A DNA stretch of 64,000 nucleotides. It comes from Heracleum sosnowskyi (Eukaryota; Streptophyta; Magnoliopsida; Apiales; Apiaceae). This document shows, piece by piece, positions 34,401 through 46,191 of this stretch (its first letter is position 1; each line of letters starts with the position of its first letter). The position numbers were made by a program, and so were the translations under genes. The notes beneath the pieces are model-generated. The model ran no database searches. It had not been told where the DNA came from and worked only from the letters and a program-made list of their open reading frames with translations. The stretch spans positions 76,867,564-76,931,563 of the forward strand of contig CM061245.1 of the NCBI GenBank assembly GCA_030848705.1, given 5' to 3'.

Positions 34401-35448
34401 ATAGGTGCCAGTATAGTACGAAGTCATGCTCGGCAATGAAATAGGTGCCACTATAGTATGACTCCATGTTCGGCAATGAAATAAGTGCCAATATAGCATG
34501 AAGGGCCCAAATGCGGCCAGGGTGATAACCGAAATAGGAAGTCGTCCTTCTACTAGTAGAGAAAGTGTTTATGCGGTACATCGACTGATCAGCGCTTATC
34601 GTGGTGTTTTCCGGTAATAGCCCCCATCTTTCAATTGGAATTGTGTCTGCAACATTGTAACAAAAGCCTCGTAGCTCAGTTACCGATAATGTTGGCAGTA
34701 TTTTGAGAAATATTCAAAACTGGTATTTTCAGTAAGCTACTTGATTTATCTTGATTTAAAAGTTATACTTTGAACCTTTGTCTATGATGTGCTAGCAAAT
34801 GATTTATAAACTTTATATAAATGTTTAAAGTTATTTTATCCGCTGTAGATTATATATTTTGGTGGGAAGTGTTTAGACTTCTGATATAGTATCTCGAACT
34901 ATATGTTATTTTCAGAAATTGTGGAATCTTACTATTCCTCGTACAGTATATTGAACTGTATGGTATTTTAACTCAAATGTTATACTTTAAAGGTTTTGGT
35001 TGTTATACCAACAAAGGTTATTGGATTTCAGACCTTATAGTTTTGAAACTATTTATTTTATTATGGGATATTTGCTGAGCATTCTTTCGCTCATTCTTGC
35101 TTTAATTTATATTAAACTTTCAGTGAAGAGAGAACATAGTCAGTTATTCCGTACTACAAGAAAAGGGAAGTGTAAGATTCAACCTTGAGGTAGTCCAATT
35201 CAGAATGGTTAATGCAGAAGTAAGTTGTATTGGGTTCAGCTGCTATTAGTGAGATCCTGGATAGTACATTTGGTTCTAATAACTAATGTTACTTGTGTGA
35301 CTTGTTTTTGAAGCTATAACTGGTGTGTGTAAGATATTGGGGTCTTTTGGTGTTGTATTATTGGATTTGTTGAGCTAGTACATGTATTATTGTTGGAATT
35401 GTGGGCGTGACAACCCGGATCTCCGACCCCAGATCTGGGGGTGTTACA
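31467..35448 (+). repeat. Gypsy LTR, copy B, complete (about 3.98 kb)
   Basis: It starts TGTAATAACCCC after the polypurine tract and ends GGTGTTACA before a primer site, so TG...CA ends are present. It contains several GAATAGTA motifs (31510-32100), the 40-bp tandem array, and the uninterrupted target sites of both copia elements (near 33563 and 33886). No convincing gene was found in it. It lies between two internal regions and so is shared as 3' LTR of the first and 5' LTR of the second. Confidence 0.88.
34345..34504 (+). repeat. 40-bp tandem repeat, 4 copies, in gypsy LTR copy B
   Basis: It is the same array as 25521-25680, with a few substitutions (for example TCGACAATG and TCGTCAATG for TCGGCAATG in single units). 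Confidence 0.88.
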
Positions 35449-37200
35449 GAAATGGCATCAGAGCTTTAGGTTATAGTACTCAGAGACGAGAGTGTTAAGA
35501 GTGATGACTAAATAAGAGATTAACGTAAGGACTCATATAGAGTTCGTTATTGGAGTACCGAATGTAGTACCATTGAGAAACTTAAGATTGGAATGTTTAC
35601 TTGAGGTCTTATAGTAGGACAGATAGAATATTTAGAGGTCATCAGGATGATGAGAAGGGAGTTAGAATTGTATGTGATTTATCGGGGATATTGATATAAG
35701 ACTTAGTTACTTGGATTAATTAAAGGCAATTATTGTTTTTGAGGTTTCAAATCTCCGCGAGCGATGACTCTACCAGAGATAGTGTCTACTACACCATTGA
35801 GAATTTTGTGGCCCTCGAGGAAGATTGCGTATATATCACGAGAATGTTATCGTAAGACGAGTGTGCTAGACGACGTCATGAGTATGCTTCGCACGATAGG
35901 CCATGATGATTCAACTCAGCGATCAGGAACATTGGGAATCGATGGTATGACTTTAACGAAGTTGCATATGGTTGCAACGAGAACTACGACGATCTCAGAA
36001 CCTACCTGGAGAAAGGCCCTTGAGTCTGGAATTGGATTCTTTCGATACAACTCTTATTAGAGACTACGTATATATTAAACGAGTACGAGTAGACCTCCAT
36101 CTTCGGTGGACATATCGATTCAACCGTGGAAGACACCAATTTTTGATAACTATAGGGGAATGACAGATATGTTTACGGACCCCCAAATTATTAAATACCT
36201 TTGATATGATTTTGAGAGACCATTTAGTTAGTATCCTATATTATGAAGGTGAGGAGAGGTGACCATCCTCGTTCTGGTGATGTTAGAACTTATAATGACC
36301 ATTGACTTTTTGGTATCTACTTGCTGGTGCACTAATCAATCTGAAACTGTTTATGCCCGTGTTACCTTGAATAGTTCATGTCAGGTAGCCCTTCTAGTTT
36401 CCTACTTCAAACTTGGGATGCAACCAACAATTGCTATATTCATTTTATTTCTTTTCTTTTCTCCTCTCATTACCTTTGAGGTTTAAATACGCAGAGTTAA
36501 GTTACCATTACTCACCGGATCGCTTTGTTCGTGCCCTAGGATGACCGGAAGAGGGAACCATTATTCATCTATCCTTCTAGGTCTATATTTTTTTTTCTCT
36601 TTTCTTTCAATTATCTAAGGAATGTTCAATTAATGTTTCCTTAATTATTTGACGAATATATTCTTTAACGATTATCTTGATATTCGATTTCTTCTTTCAT
36701 ACTTGGACTCCTCAGTCGAGTTCATAAATATCTAACTATTTGTTTAAACATAGAGGATCCATTATTTATAGATTCCTCATGAATTCTTTTCTTCTATTTA
36801 AGATGAGATTTGTAAATCAGACGTTGAAATCGTAGAAAGGATATCAATTTGATATTGATAGTCCGAATTCAATTCTATTGAAGAATTTGATAAAGTGTAT
36901 GTACGGAGAACCCTTTGGGTGGACCGTTTCACTGATGAGAAATATTTGATGGGAGGTTATCGATTGTTCCGATACCAAGAACTTTCTATTCAAAGTTTAT
37001 AATTACCTTATTCGTCCTAAACTTATTTACTCTTCTTTTCAATTCATTATCTGAGTAGTCAAAATTTTGTTTTATTTATTTCTTTGGCTACGATGTTGAG
37101 ATTTTGTACTAATAGATTGAAACGGGGAAATTGTATATGCCATTATGAGTGACTAGTTAATTGTTCTAACTAGTTGAAATTTTAACGATATGATGAAAAT

Positions 37201-37974
37201 ATAGCAACTAATCGAAATAAAAAACATATGAAGACCTAACAATACCAAACTGCAAAGACAAGGCCTACATCCCTCCCCTTATTCAGAAAAAAAAACATAT
37301 GAAGACCTCACAATACCAATTAAAACATTTCTTGCACAAGGTCCTATCAAACTGTCTATAATTTTGGAAGTGAGTACCTGCAGTTCTGGAAGCATTCAGG
37401 AGCATTATATGGTGATGCAACCCCATCTATATTAGGCATGAGCTTGGCCAGTCCACAATCTGCCATCCTTGGTTCAAACTCCACATCCAACATGACATTT
37501 GAAGGCTTCAGGTTGTAGTGCATAATCTTAGGTATACATGTAAAATGAAGATACTGAAGCCCCTTAACAATCCCAACAGCAAGTCGAAGACGGGCATCCC
37601 AGTTGAGGTGCAACTGATTTTCCCTCACCTTATTCATGGCATCTCTAAGACTACCAGTGGGCACATAATCATAAACAAGAGAAAATCTATTATCAGATTC
37701 ACGAACATAAGCACGTAAGCTCATCAAGTTGTGATGCCTTAGGCTAGCAAGTAGTTGAAGCTCCTGTTGTATCTTTCTCTTGGTGTGAACATCCTTGAGA
37801 TGAGGGCCATTATAATTAGTGTGAACATTAGAAAAGGGCTCAAGCCTCTTGACTGCAATGGTGAGGCCATTGTCAAGAACAGTTCTGTAGTAGGTGCCAT
37901 TGGGACTTGAGCCAAGCAAGTGATTTTCATTAGCCAAAGCAGATGTTGCGTAGTAGTTAATTGTATTTTGTTTT
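37201..37974. other. 770-bp insert in gypsy internal region 2
   Basis: Both flanks align with internal region 1 (ends near 28389 and resumes near 28410), where the insert is absent. The left end has two copies of an AAAAACATATGAAGACCT-type sequence (about 37227 and 37291). The left edge also has a scrap (GCAACTAATCGA) like nearby element sequence, which looks like filler DNA. No terminal inverted repeats or clean target duplication were found, so repair-mediated insertion is more likely than a cut-and-paste transposon. Confidence 0.75.
37378..37949 (-). pseudogene. CRN: CORYNE-like pseudokinase fragment with retained intron start
   Basis: The minus-strand frame encodes about 190 residues of a receptor-like pseudokinase close to CORYNE, the inactive kinase that works with CLAVATA2 in stem-cell signalling. 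Visible motifs are LLGSSPNG, YYRTVLDNGLTIAVKRL (the usual ATP-site Lys), SLRAYVRESDNRFSLVYDY and YLHF. HYNLKPSN replaces the catalytic HRD-loop Asp, and ADCGLAKLMP stands in place of DFG. The recognisable match ends at CTGCAG|GTACTC, a plausible 5' splice site, and a stop follows about 20 bases later. The signal peptide, membrane segment, N-terminal lobe start and the kinase C-lobe are missing. An intron start argues for capture at DNA level rather than from mRNA. It is not a functional gene. Confidence 0.8.
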
Positions 37975-39785
37975 CTAGCTAGATGTTGCGTCCCAAACTA
38001 ATCGAACTAGCAACTTTTGTTCAGCTAGTTGTTAATGTTTCTTGAAATGGACTAGTTATTGTTCCACTAAGTTCAACTTTCGGTCAAATTTATTTAAGTG
38101 AGTTCATAACGCATTTTATATGCAATTTATATTGATGATGAAATTCCTAAAGGATAAATTGATTGAGACCTAACAAGGTCGCCCACTCGACGAGAATTCT
38201 TACGAAGTTTTTATAAAACATTTTGTTGCTTGAAATATTCTTGGTACCATGCAAGTATTTTCCTTAGTGTTTGGAAAGAGATAAAGTGTTAAGTTTTAGA
38301 ACTAGAATAAAAGTAGATGAGTACAAAAAATTATGAATCGGGACTACGAAAATTTTCAAGGTCTGTTTGGTATGTTGGAAATTAGAATGACGGAGTAATC
38401 GAAATGACTGATGGCGATATGTTGATTAAGAAATGACTATGATAGAAGCTTAATGAGTGCGAAAGAAGGAATTATAGAGGAATATGAGTTTGAGGACTAA
38501 TGAGGGAGCCGCATATTTGTAAATCCTAGGGAACCCTAGAAATAGAAATAGAAATAGAAATAGTAAACTATGAAATTATCTTGGTGAACCTTGTTTGCCA
38601 ATAATGTGAAATTGAGGTTTTAAGGCAACATTATGCGTTGATTTATTTTTCCTTCAAAAAGGAAGGATCCGATGAAAATTTGGAAATAAACTGATTGATC
38701 AAATACGATGTGTAAATTGATTGAGGAGATAATAAGGTAAAGTGTGGATTGCCCAGTAAGGGGGAGTTGTCCTTTAAGGACGGAAGTGGACTACGAAGTT
38801 TATTATGTTATTACAAACAAAGAGATTGTTGTGGCAAAAATGTGAAACTTATTGAGCACATGCAAATCGATACAAATAGGGAGATACCAAATATAATGGG
38901 CACCCCAATTTAAATGAATTCATGGACGTATTTTTACGATCTCCAGGAACTACCACCTGACCGAGGCATGGAATTGATTTATTTCCAAGGATTACGTCAG
39001 TATTTAAGACCCATATCCATTGCCACCGTTGAGATGAAGGAATTAGCGAATCAAGTACAGGAAATAAGACTCATTGCGTCACGTTGGAGTACACCAGTTT
39101 TGTTTGCTAGGAGAAGAATGGCAGTATAAGACTGTACCTAGGTTACCAAGAGCTGAATGGACTAACCATAAGGAATAGATACTTATTGCCAAAGAAAGGA
39201 TGTTTTGTTTGACCAATTAATGGAAACAATTTAATTTTCAAGGATAGGTTTGAGGATAGAGAATCACCCCCTTAAGACTTACCAAAGTGATGTGCCAAAG
39301 ATGGCCTTTCGCACCGATATGACCATTATGAATTTTGAATCTTCGGATGATGTTGTTTCGACGGACTAATACGTCAGCAGCCTTTATGGAGTTAAAGGAT
39401 AAAGTTTCTAGACAAATTGATTATTGTATTCATAGAAGATATTTTGATCTATCCATGGATTGAATGAATAGAGTTTAAAGGATTGAAGTACAAGTTAGTA
39501 ACGGCCCCGTTGTTAGAAATACCTGAAGATAGAGGGGACTTTGATGAATTATAGTTATGCGTCTAAGCAACTTAAGCAGCATGAGATAAGATATCCTACA
39601 CCTGACTTGGAGTTAGCCGCGATTATGTTCGCATTGAAAATTTGGAGACTTCAACTTTATGGAGAAATGTGGATTTTTTTTTTCCACAATAGCCTTTAGT
39701 ATATCTTTACATAGAAACGAGTGACGCGAGGTAGAGATTGTAGTTGGAACTGATCAAAGACTTTGAGTGTGAAATTCACTAGAGT

Positions 39786-41753
39786 TGACTTTCCATAGAA
39801 TCACTATTCCGTAACTCACACTCTTACACTTTTAATAAATCTAAAAATTGATAATTAATTACGAAACCATCTCAAGGAGCTTCTTGAGGGTTTGTAATAT
39901 TTATAAAAAATATTTCAATTTGGGAAACATGAGTTTAAATAAGTGAAGTGCATTTTAAAAGTCGAGTCGACTACAGACTTTTACTATTCGCACGAGTTCT
40001 ACTAAAATGGTCATAACTCATCAACCGTTAACTCTATTGACACACCGTTTTCGCGTGCACGATCTAGAGGATATCTAGAATATAATCCAACAAAATGTTA
40101 TCCCTGGACAGAGGACTCATTTTCCGAATTTCTCCGAACAGGGCAGTAGCTGTGCAGGGTAAGGTGTCGTCGTGCAACTTTGGTTACAACATTTTTATAA
40201 AATCCAAATATCAACATTTATAATTAATTCTTTTTGGGTTGTCTTCCTTACTCTCCTAAATACTTATTCTCATATTTGTTTCTAACTGTTAAGGGGTCCG
40301 AACTCAGTTCACAATTTGGTGTCTTGTAGCAGTTTTGTGTTTTGAACCACTTTCACTAAAACAAGTATAACTTTCAAACCACAAATCTCCTCAACATGTA
40401 CTTTATATGGTTACAAACTAAAAACCAAGATCTTGACATATATGACCAGTGGTTTTTGAAAACACAAATATTTTTGGTCCGAAATTGGCTTTCAAAACAG
40501 TCATAGTCTCAAGGGTCACCATAATGTTCATACATGTCTCAACTTTCAATTTTAACCTTGTTAAATCCATTGAACAATCACTAAACCACCAAGACTCTCA
40601 TCCTTACTAAATCTTAGTTCTTAAAATTCATAAACATACCAGCAACATCAATCCACAACAATCAACCATCAAGATTTAAGTATTTATACACCAAACTCCT
40701 CAAACAACATGTTCTTGAACATATCTTGAAACTTAACTCAAAACTCCATATAGATCAAAGGATGGATGAGTGTTATACCTTTCTTGAAGATTTATAAACA
40801 CTAACAAGGGCTTGTAAGCCTTAAGGGAGCCTTGGTCTATGTTTATCATCCTCAAACTCACAAAAGAAATCAAGAACAAAAGTTAGTATTTTCGGAGTTA
40901 TTATTCTGCCTCAACTTTGATCCAAGATTTGACCATGTTACACTACTTGGATTTCCATACAATTTTGAACTTACCTTGGATATGGATTGAGGAAGCTATG
41001 GTCCAAATTTGGCGATTTTAACATGAGTAAATATTTAGTTATGAATTTTTATTTCTCCCCTAGTCCTGCTGAGCCGAATTTTGAAGAATGAGATGGGGAG
41101 AGCTTTTCTAGCTTTTTGTTTTTGTGTTGGTTGAATTGTGTGTGATACAATAATGTATATCATCTGATTTAAGTCTATCTTGGTGGATAAGGCTCTTGCA
41201 AGTACATGGAAAGTAAGATTTTAAGGAACTTGGTCTATCTTTTTCCTTAATTTAAGGAAAGATGTTTCTAACTAGTTGCACTTAGTTTGGTTGGCTTTCA
41301 AATGGTTAGTTTGCATGCCTTTTGCAAGGTTCTTGCATGTATTATGACTTAGATTACTTATCATCCAATGTTTGTCACTTAATCTTTTATGCAAGTTCGA
41401 TAATTTTTCTATAAAAGCATTTCGTCGCGTAGAGATTTCTATTGTCGTCCTTAAATACTTAAACTTGTTGGTTCCATTTTAAATCCACTAAAATTCCTTG
41501 TCATGAGATTTATATCATCTAAAGACTCCAAATATATCTTCATCCCATGATTTTCCAATTATTTAATACAAGTGCAAAATCTTCGTATTCTGACGACTTT
41601 TAAATTCTCTTATTTAATCTTTGCAACAACACTACATCCTCGGATTCTTAAATTCCATCACTTATATAACGTGGCTCAATTTTTTTTTCCATAAATCCGC
41701 AAAGTCAATATTCATAAAGGTTTTAAAATATTACAAAAATCAGGGTTCTTACA
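39786..41753 (-). repeat. Probable gypsy-type LTR (solo or truncated), minus strand
   Basis: On the minus strand it starts TGTAAGAACCCTGATTTTTG at 41753, a common plant gypsy LTR start. A matching CA end could be ...ATGGAAAGTCA at 39786. The 1968 bp hold no coding frame. It abuts truncated gypsy internal 2 on the left and the Sirevirus 3 fragment on the right. The flanking pentamers (AGAGT and AGAAA) do not match, so this is a rearranged junction rather than a clean solo LTR. Confidence 0.45.
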
Positions 41754-41757
41754 AGAA

Positions 41758-41952
41758 ATGAAGAAGAAGTCTGAACAGTTCAGAGCACAAGGCAAAGCTC
41801 CAATCTATGGTGATCCTCCAATGCTTGATCTAAAGGATGGGGCTGGTAGAACTTCTAAAATCAGAATTGAATTTCTGAGTAGCTATCCAGTTGCCAAATT
41901 AAAGAGAGTTATTGAAGCTCTGAAGGATTCTCCACTGATTGAAAAAAAATGA
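41758..41952 (+). pseudogene. C-terminal remnant of a Sirevirus post-pol frame
   Basis: A 64-codon frame ends in TGA 238 bases before the LTR. It is Lys-rich, with a probable amphipathic helix (YPVAKLKRVIEALKDSP). Its position just upstream of the 3' untranslated region and LTR suggests the tail of the env-like frame. The start is only the first Met in a truncated frame. Confidence 0.5.
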
Positions 41953-42177
41953 TCATTGTTCAAGACTGCAAGAGCTACATTGTTGCTACTGAAAGTAAGA
42001 CTTGTGCACCTCTTCCTTCCTAAGTTTACTTCAAATAATTATTTGTACCTTTGTCCTTGTTTTCTGTTTATTTATGACAAGTTGATTATTCTGCAATTTG
42101 AGTTTTCATGTTTATTCTGTTAATTGTAGATAGGCTTTTTATCAGCAGTGAATTTGTGACTAACTACCTTACTCATA

Positions 42178-42190
42178 AATTGGGGGAGAT
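42178..42190 (+). promoter_or_regulatory. Polypurine tract of the third Sirevirus-like element
   Basis: AATTGGGGGAGAT lies directly before the LTR start TGTTAGTCATAG. It closely resembles the element 2 tract (ATAGGGGGAGAT). Confidence 0.85.
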
Positions 42191-43366
42191 TGTTAGTCAT
42201 AGAGGCATTCCTGTAAACATCAAATAACAAGCCTATGGTATTGTGTCACTTTGTGTCACTTACTTGACCCTTTAACTAGGGGATCCCTTTGTTTCCAAAG
42301 GTTCTACATTGTACTTAGTTAAATTGTAATCTCAGTTTTGTAACCATTAAATAAGTCCTAAAAATGACTTGGAAGAAGATCACAAGATCATGCCTCAAGG
42401 AATTTGAATACATATTGAAGAATAAAGGAGTGCAGAATTGAAGATTGAAATTTATCTAAGTCATGATTAGAGAAATGCAAAATGAATTGATTCGAGAAGT
42501 CGTCAATTCGAGAAGTCAAGTATATTGGTTCGAGAAGTAAAGAAATGAGCCAATTCGACATGTCTCAATTAGTGAAGTCAAAATACACTAGTTCGAGATG
42601 TCAAGGTTTCGAGATGCCGATACACTGATTCGAGAAGTGCTACAAATACTGATTCGAGAAGTGAAGATAGTTGATTCGAGATGTGCATGTAATACTGATT
42701 CGAGGAGTCAGTTTTTACTAATTCGAGAAGTCAAGATATCGAATCAAGCCTTTCTGAGATATCAAATGAGGGACTTAGCAAAAATCTCTAATCAGCAACA
42801 GACAAAGTTTTGAAGACAAAGAATCAAATCAAACCAAGGCATATGCAATGGTCACAATCGGTTGCAGTATGCACATGGGAAGTCTACAAAGGAGAGAAAC
42901 AGTCAAAGAAAACAGCTAAAGATGTGGATCTGGTGGCATGTAAAACAAAATGAAGATCACAAGATTCCAACTTTCACCAAAATAGTATAGACTGGGTTTG
43001 GCAATCCTTTTGCATGTTACTAGTTTTGTAAAAGTAAGTTGTATACAGTTCTATAAGTATACAACTTCCTTATCTTTAGTTGTAAGTTTTTAAAGGTTTT
43101 TCAAACACATTCAAGTTGAATCTCTCTAAGAAAAACGAAGCTGAGAATTCATTCCTGAATTCACAGTTTGTAGCACCTTTTAATCTAATAATATCTTAGA
43201 TTTAAAAGTAAATTTGTGTGTTGTTTTATTCCGCAATATTCTGTTTACAACATACATATTTAAGCTACAAGTTTTAAAGATTCAAAACGAAGATAATCAA
43301 ATAATTAACAGATAATATATTCACCCCCCCCTCTATATTATCTTCTAGTGAAACTCATACTCAACA
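42191..43366 (+). repeat. 3' LTR of the third Sirevirus-like element
   Basis: It starts TGTTAGTCATAG and ends ATACTCAACA, 1176 bp. It contains an ATTCGAGAAGTC array (42485-42735), a TATA box (CTATAAGTATAC near 43051) and TATTCACCCCCCCCTC near the end, equivalent to the run in elements 1 and 2. Flanking CAAAG at the right would be one target duplication in the LINE; the other is lost. Confidence 0.78.
42485..42735 (+). repeat. TTCGAGAAGTC motif array in the third LTR
   Basis: About twelve copies of TTCGAGAAGTC or close variants (TTCGAGATGTC, TTCGAGGAGTC, TTCGACATGTC) occur in 250 bp, all in the same orientation and at irregular spacing of about 12-35 bases. They lie upstream of the LTR TATA box, as do the unrelated arrays of elements 1 and 2. 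Confidence 0.85.
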
Positions 43367-45895
43367 CAAAGCGTTTAACAAAACTTAAAGTAATATTCTG
43401 AATGGACCTTATACGACTCTTACAATCCTGGATAATCAAACTAAACATAGATCTCATAGTGAAAGGACTGCGTATAGCTTCCACAGCAACCAAACTATCT
43501 GACTCGAGAGACACCTCTGAATACTGTTGTGTCTTTAACCAACTCAGCACTTCTTTGATTCCAATTGACTCAGCCACATCCGCTTCCACTTTCCTTGAGT
43601 AGTAGTCTGCGTGTGCCACAACCAACGAGCCTGATGTATCCCTAACAACAAAGCCATAACCAAACTTCCCTTCACTATAAAAAATATCTACATCCATATT
43701 AATCTTGACGCCTGAATTCGGTTTTATCGAAAGCTCCCTACTGTCTCCCTCTTTTAACGGTCTTAACAGGGGATGATTTCCTCTATCCTGAGCTTTACAT
43801 CATTGGTCAAGAAAACTATCTGCAAACTCAACAACTTTTGTCACATCTCGAGTTCTTTGATGTCGGACCTTGTCGTTTCTTGCTCGCCAAATCACCCAAC
43901 ATGTCAGCATTGTACGGCCCAGCTTACGCAAATTATGAGACTGGGATATAGCTGCAAACCACTCCCTTATAGACACAAAATTCCAGTCTGTTGTAACAAA
44001 ACCAGCAGCTCCCCAAACACATTCCACAAAGTCACACTTAAGCAAACAATGCACATCCGTTTCAATGAAAATGCCACACAATGGACTAACTTCTACTACA
44101 TCCACATGTTTACCTCTTAGATTCATTCTTGTTGGAAGACAATGAGATTAAAAATGCCACATTAAATCTTTAACTTTTGGTGGAACTTTGAGCTGCCACA
44201 AATTTTTCCAAAAGTCAAAATTTGCTTCAATAGAGAAATACCTTTCAATACTTGCATCAATTTATAAGCACTACGAACAGAGTAAACACCATTTTTCCCT
44301 TTGAACTAGTACCAGGAATCCTCAGAAGCCTCGTAAGTAAGAGGAATACGAAGAATAATGGTTGCGTCTTCTTGAGAAAAAAATATATTCCACAATCTCC
44401 TTGTCCCAGGCTCGAGCACCCATCTGAAATACACTATTAACCATGAAATTTTCAAGACCCGGTATCACTGGAGTTGGAATAGAACGAGAGTCCGTAGGCA
44501 ACCAAGGATCACTCGTAATTTGAATAGAAGTCCATGTCCCCACCCTCTTTCTTAAACCTTCTAGTAAAATTCCTTTCGACTCCAATACGCTGCGCCATAT
44601 GTAACTTGGATTAGACCCGATTCCAGCAGATAGAAAATCTCCATTAGGATAATATCGTGCTTTGAAAACCTTACTTACCAAAGAGTTAGAACGCATCAAC
44701 AGCCTCCAAGCTTGTTTTCCAAGCATATCAATGATAAAATCTCGGTGGCTACAAAACCCCATGCCTCCCACATGCTTAGGCTTCGTCATTCTATTCCAAC
44801 ACATCCAATTAATACCCATTCTCTGTCGATTTTTAGGCGCAGATCTCCACCAGAAATTAGCCATCGTTCTCTCAACCTCTTGACAGAGACCAATTGGTAG
44901 TAATAACACATTCATAGCATAAGACGTCAAGGCTTGAACTACCGTTTTTAACAGCACCTCCTTACCAGATCTGGACAAAAAGTAATTATCCCAGTTCTCA
45001 ATTCTTTTACTCATTCTATCTTTTAAAAATCCTAAGACTGCAGATTTGTTACGACCCATAATAATAGGAAGTCCCAGGTATTTACTATCTACCACAGCCT
45101 CCTGGACCCCCATCACCTTACAAATACGAGAACACACATCACCACCAGTATTGGAACTGAAAAATATTGAGGATTTTTGCAAGTTCACCTGCTGACCAGA
45201 GGCTTGCTCAAACCTCCTAAATAAACTCAAGACCCTACCAGCCTCCTCAACTGTTGCCTGATAGTAAATATGGTTGTCATCTACAAACAACTTATGGGTA
45301 ATTGACGAGAACAATATTGGCATCATTAATTTTCTCGGGAAATAGGCCAGCCTCTATAAAATTCCGAACAAAACACACAACCCACAATAAACCAAAATTC
45401 TGAAACAAAGTCGGCTTCATACCGTCGGGCCCAGGGGATTTGTCCGGGTGCATTTGAAATAGAGCAATTTTTACTTCCTCCTCCGAAACATTCTCCAACA
45501 ACATCTCATTTTGTTCGAGTGTAATAGTTGAACACACTCCATCTAGGACAGTGCCTAAATTAGCTTCAAAAGCCTTGAACAGATTTTGGAAATAGTATAT
45601 CATAGCATCCGGTAGACCTGAATCCCAAGAAATCCAGTTTCCTTGACTGTCTTGAAGCCTCTGACTAATGCTTTTCCGCTTCCTACTTCTCGATCTTGCA
45701 TGAAAGTACCTAGTATTTTTATCACCCGAGTTGAGCCAGAATTGTTTCGATCGCTGCTTCCAAAATGTTTCTTTTTGCACCAACACTTCAGCCAACATAT
45801 CTTTACCTTCCTTATGTTTTCTTACGGATTCAATGTCTCTGCCCCCATTTTGTATTTCGAATCTGCTCTTTTGCTTAAGAAATTCGTTTTAAATT
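43367..45895 (-). mobile_element. LINE fragment (L1/RTE-type ORF2), broken
   Basis: On the minus strand, 45895-45292 holds the region before and at the start of RT (FWLNSGDKNTRYFHA, then PDKSPGPDGM). The frame at 45326-44322 starts at FVDDN, where FADD is expected, and continues through the RT thumb (KYLGLPIIMGR, FWWRSAPKNRQRM, WNRMTKPKHVGGMGF). Then come a zinc-finger-RT region (HCLLKCDFVECVW, 44126-43800) and an RNase H-like domain (VDIFYSEGKFGYGFVVRDTSG, ESDSLVAVEAI, 43697-43370). The RT centre between NIVLVN and KLFVDD, about 200 residues, is deleted. Frames shift between pieces. The 5' part is absent, as usual for LINE copies, and the 3' end is cut by the third Sirevirus-like LTR. Confidence 0.85.
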
Positions 45896-46191
45896 AATTA
45901 ATCTTATTTGAGTATTTAGTACTACACTAGTTTATAATCGGTGATTGTTTCTTAAAATTTATTTATAGTTACATTAATTCATAATTTTTTCTTAATATTT
46001 AAAAATTTTGAGTTTTAAAATATATTTATATTTTCAATTTTAATAAAAATATATTTTTATAAAATATTCTTTTAAATTAGTTTCAAGTGTTCTCGTGTAT
46101 TTTATTAATATTTAATTATTACTTTTTGTAGGATTGTACCATGACACTACAAAAGTTGAATATAAGATCAGTCATATACTTATTATCATTA
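45896..46191. other. AT-rich intergenic DNA
   Basis: No frame, repeat unit or terminal structure was recognised between the truncated LINE and the Helitron-like end. Confidence 0.5.

Larger units (their letters stand above)
35449..39785 (+). mobile_element. Gypsy internal region 2, truncated and carrying an insert
   Basis: It follows a second primer site (35453-35464) and aligns with internal region 1 up to about 39778, with the same lesions in most places. It differs by small changes and by a 770-bp insert at about 37201-37974 with a host-gene fragment. An RT N-terminal remnant (LPPDRGME, STPVLFARRR) is open at 38914-39129, and the RNase H remnant lies near 39550-39650. After GTGAAATT the sequence switches to unrelated LTR-like DNA, so the 3' quarter and final LTR are missing. 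Confidence 0.82.
41754..43366 (+). mobile_element. Third Sirevirus-like element, 3' end only
   Basis: The last codons of a post-pol frame, a 3' untranslated stretch, a polypurine tract and a 3' LTR are present in + orientation; everything upstream is missing. The LTR right end interrupts a LINE. The family differs from elements 1 and 2 in LTR sequence and in its private repeated motif. Confidence 0.8.

Noticed and set aside
37356..37937. Functional kinase gene
   Set aside because: Only a middle part of a pseudokinase is present, it ends at an unspliced intron start, and it lies inside a retroelement.
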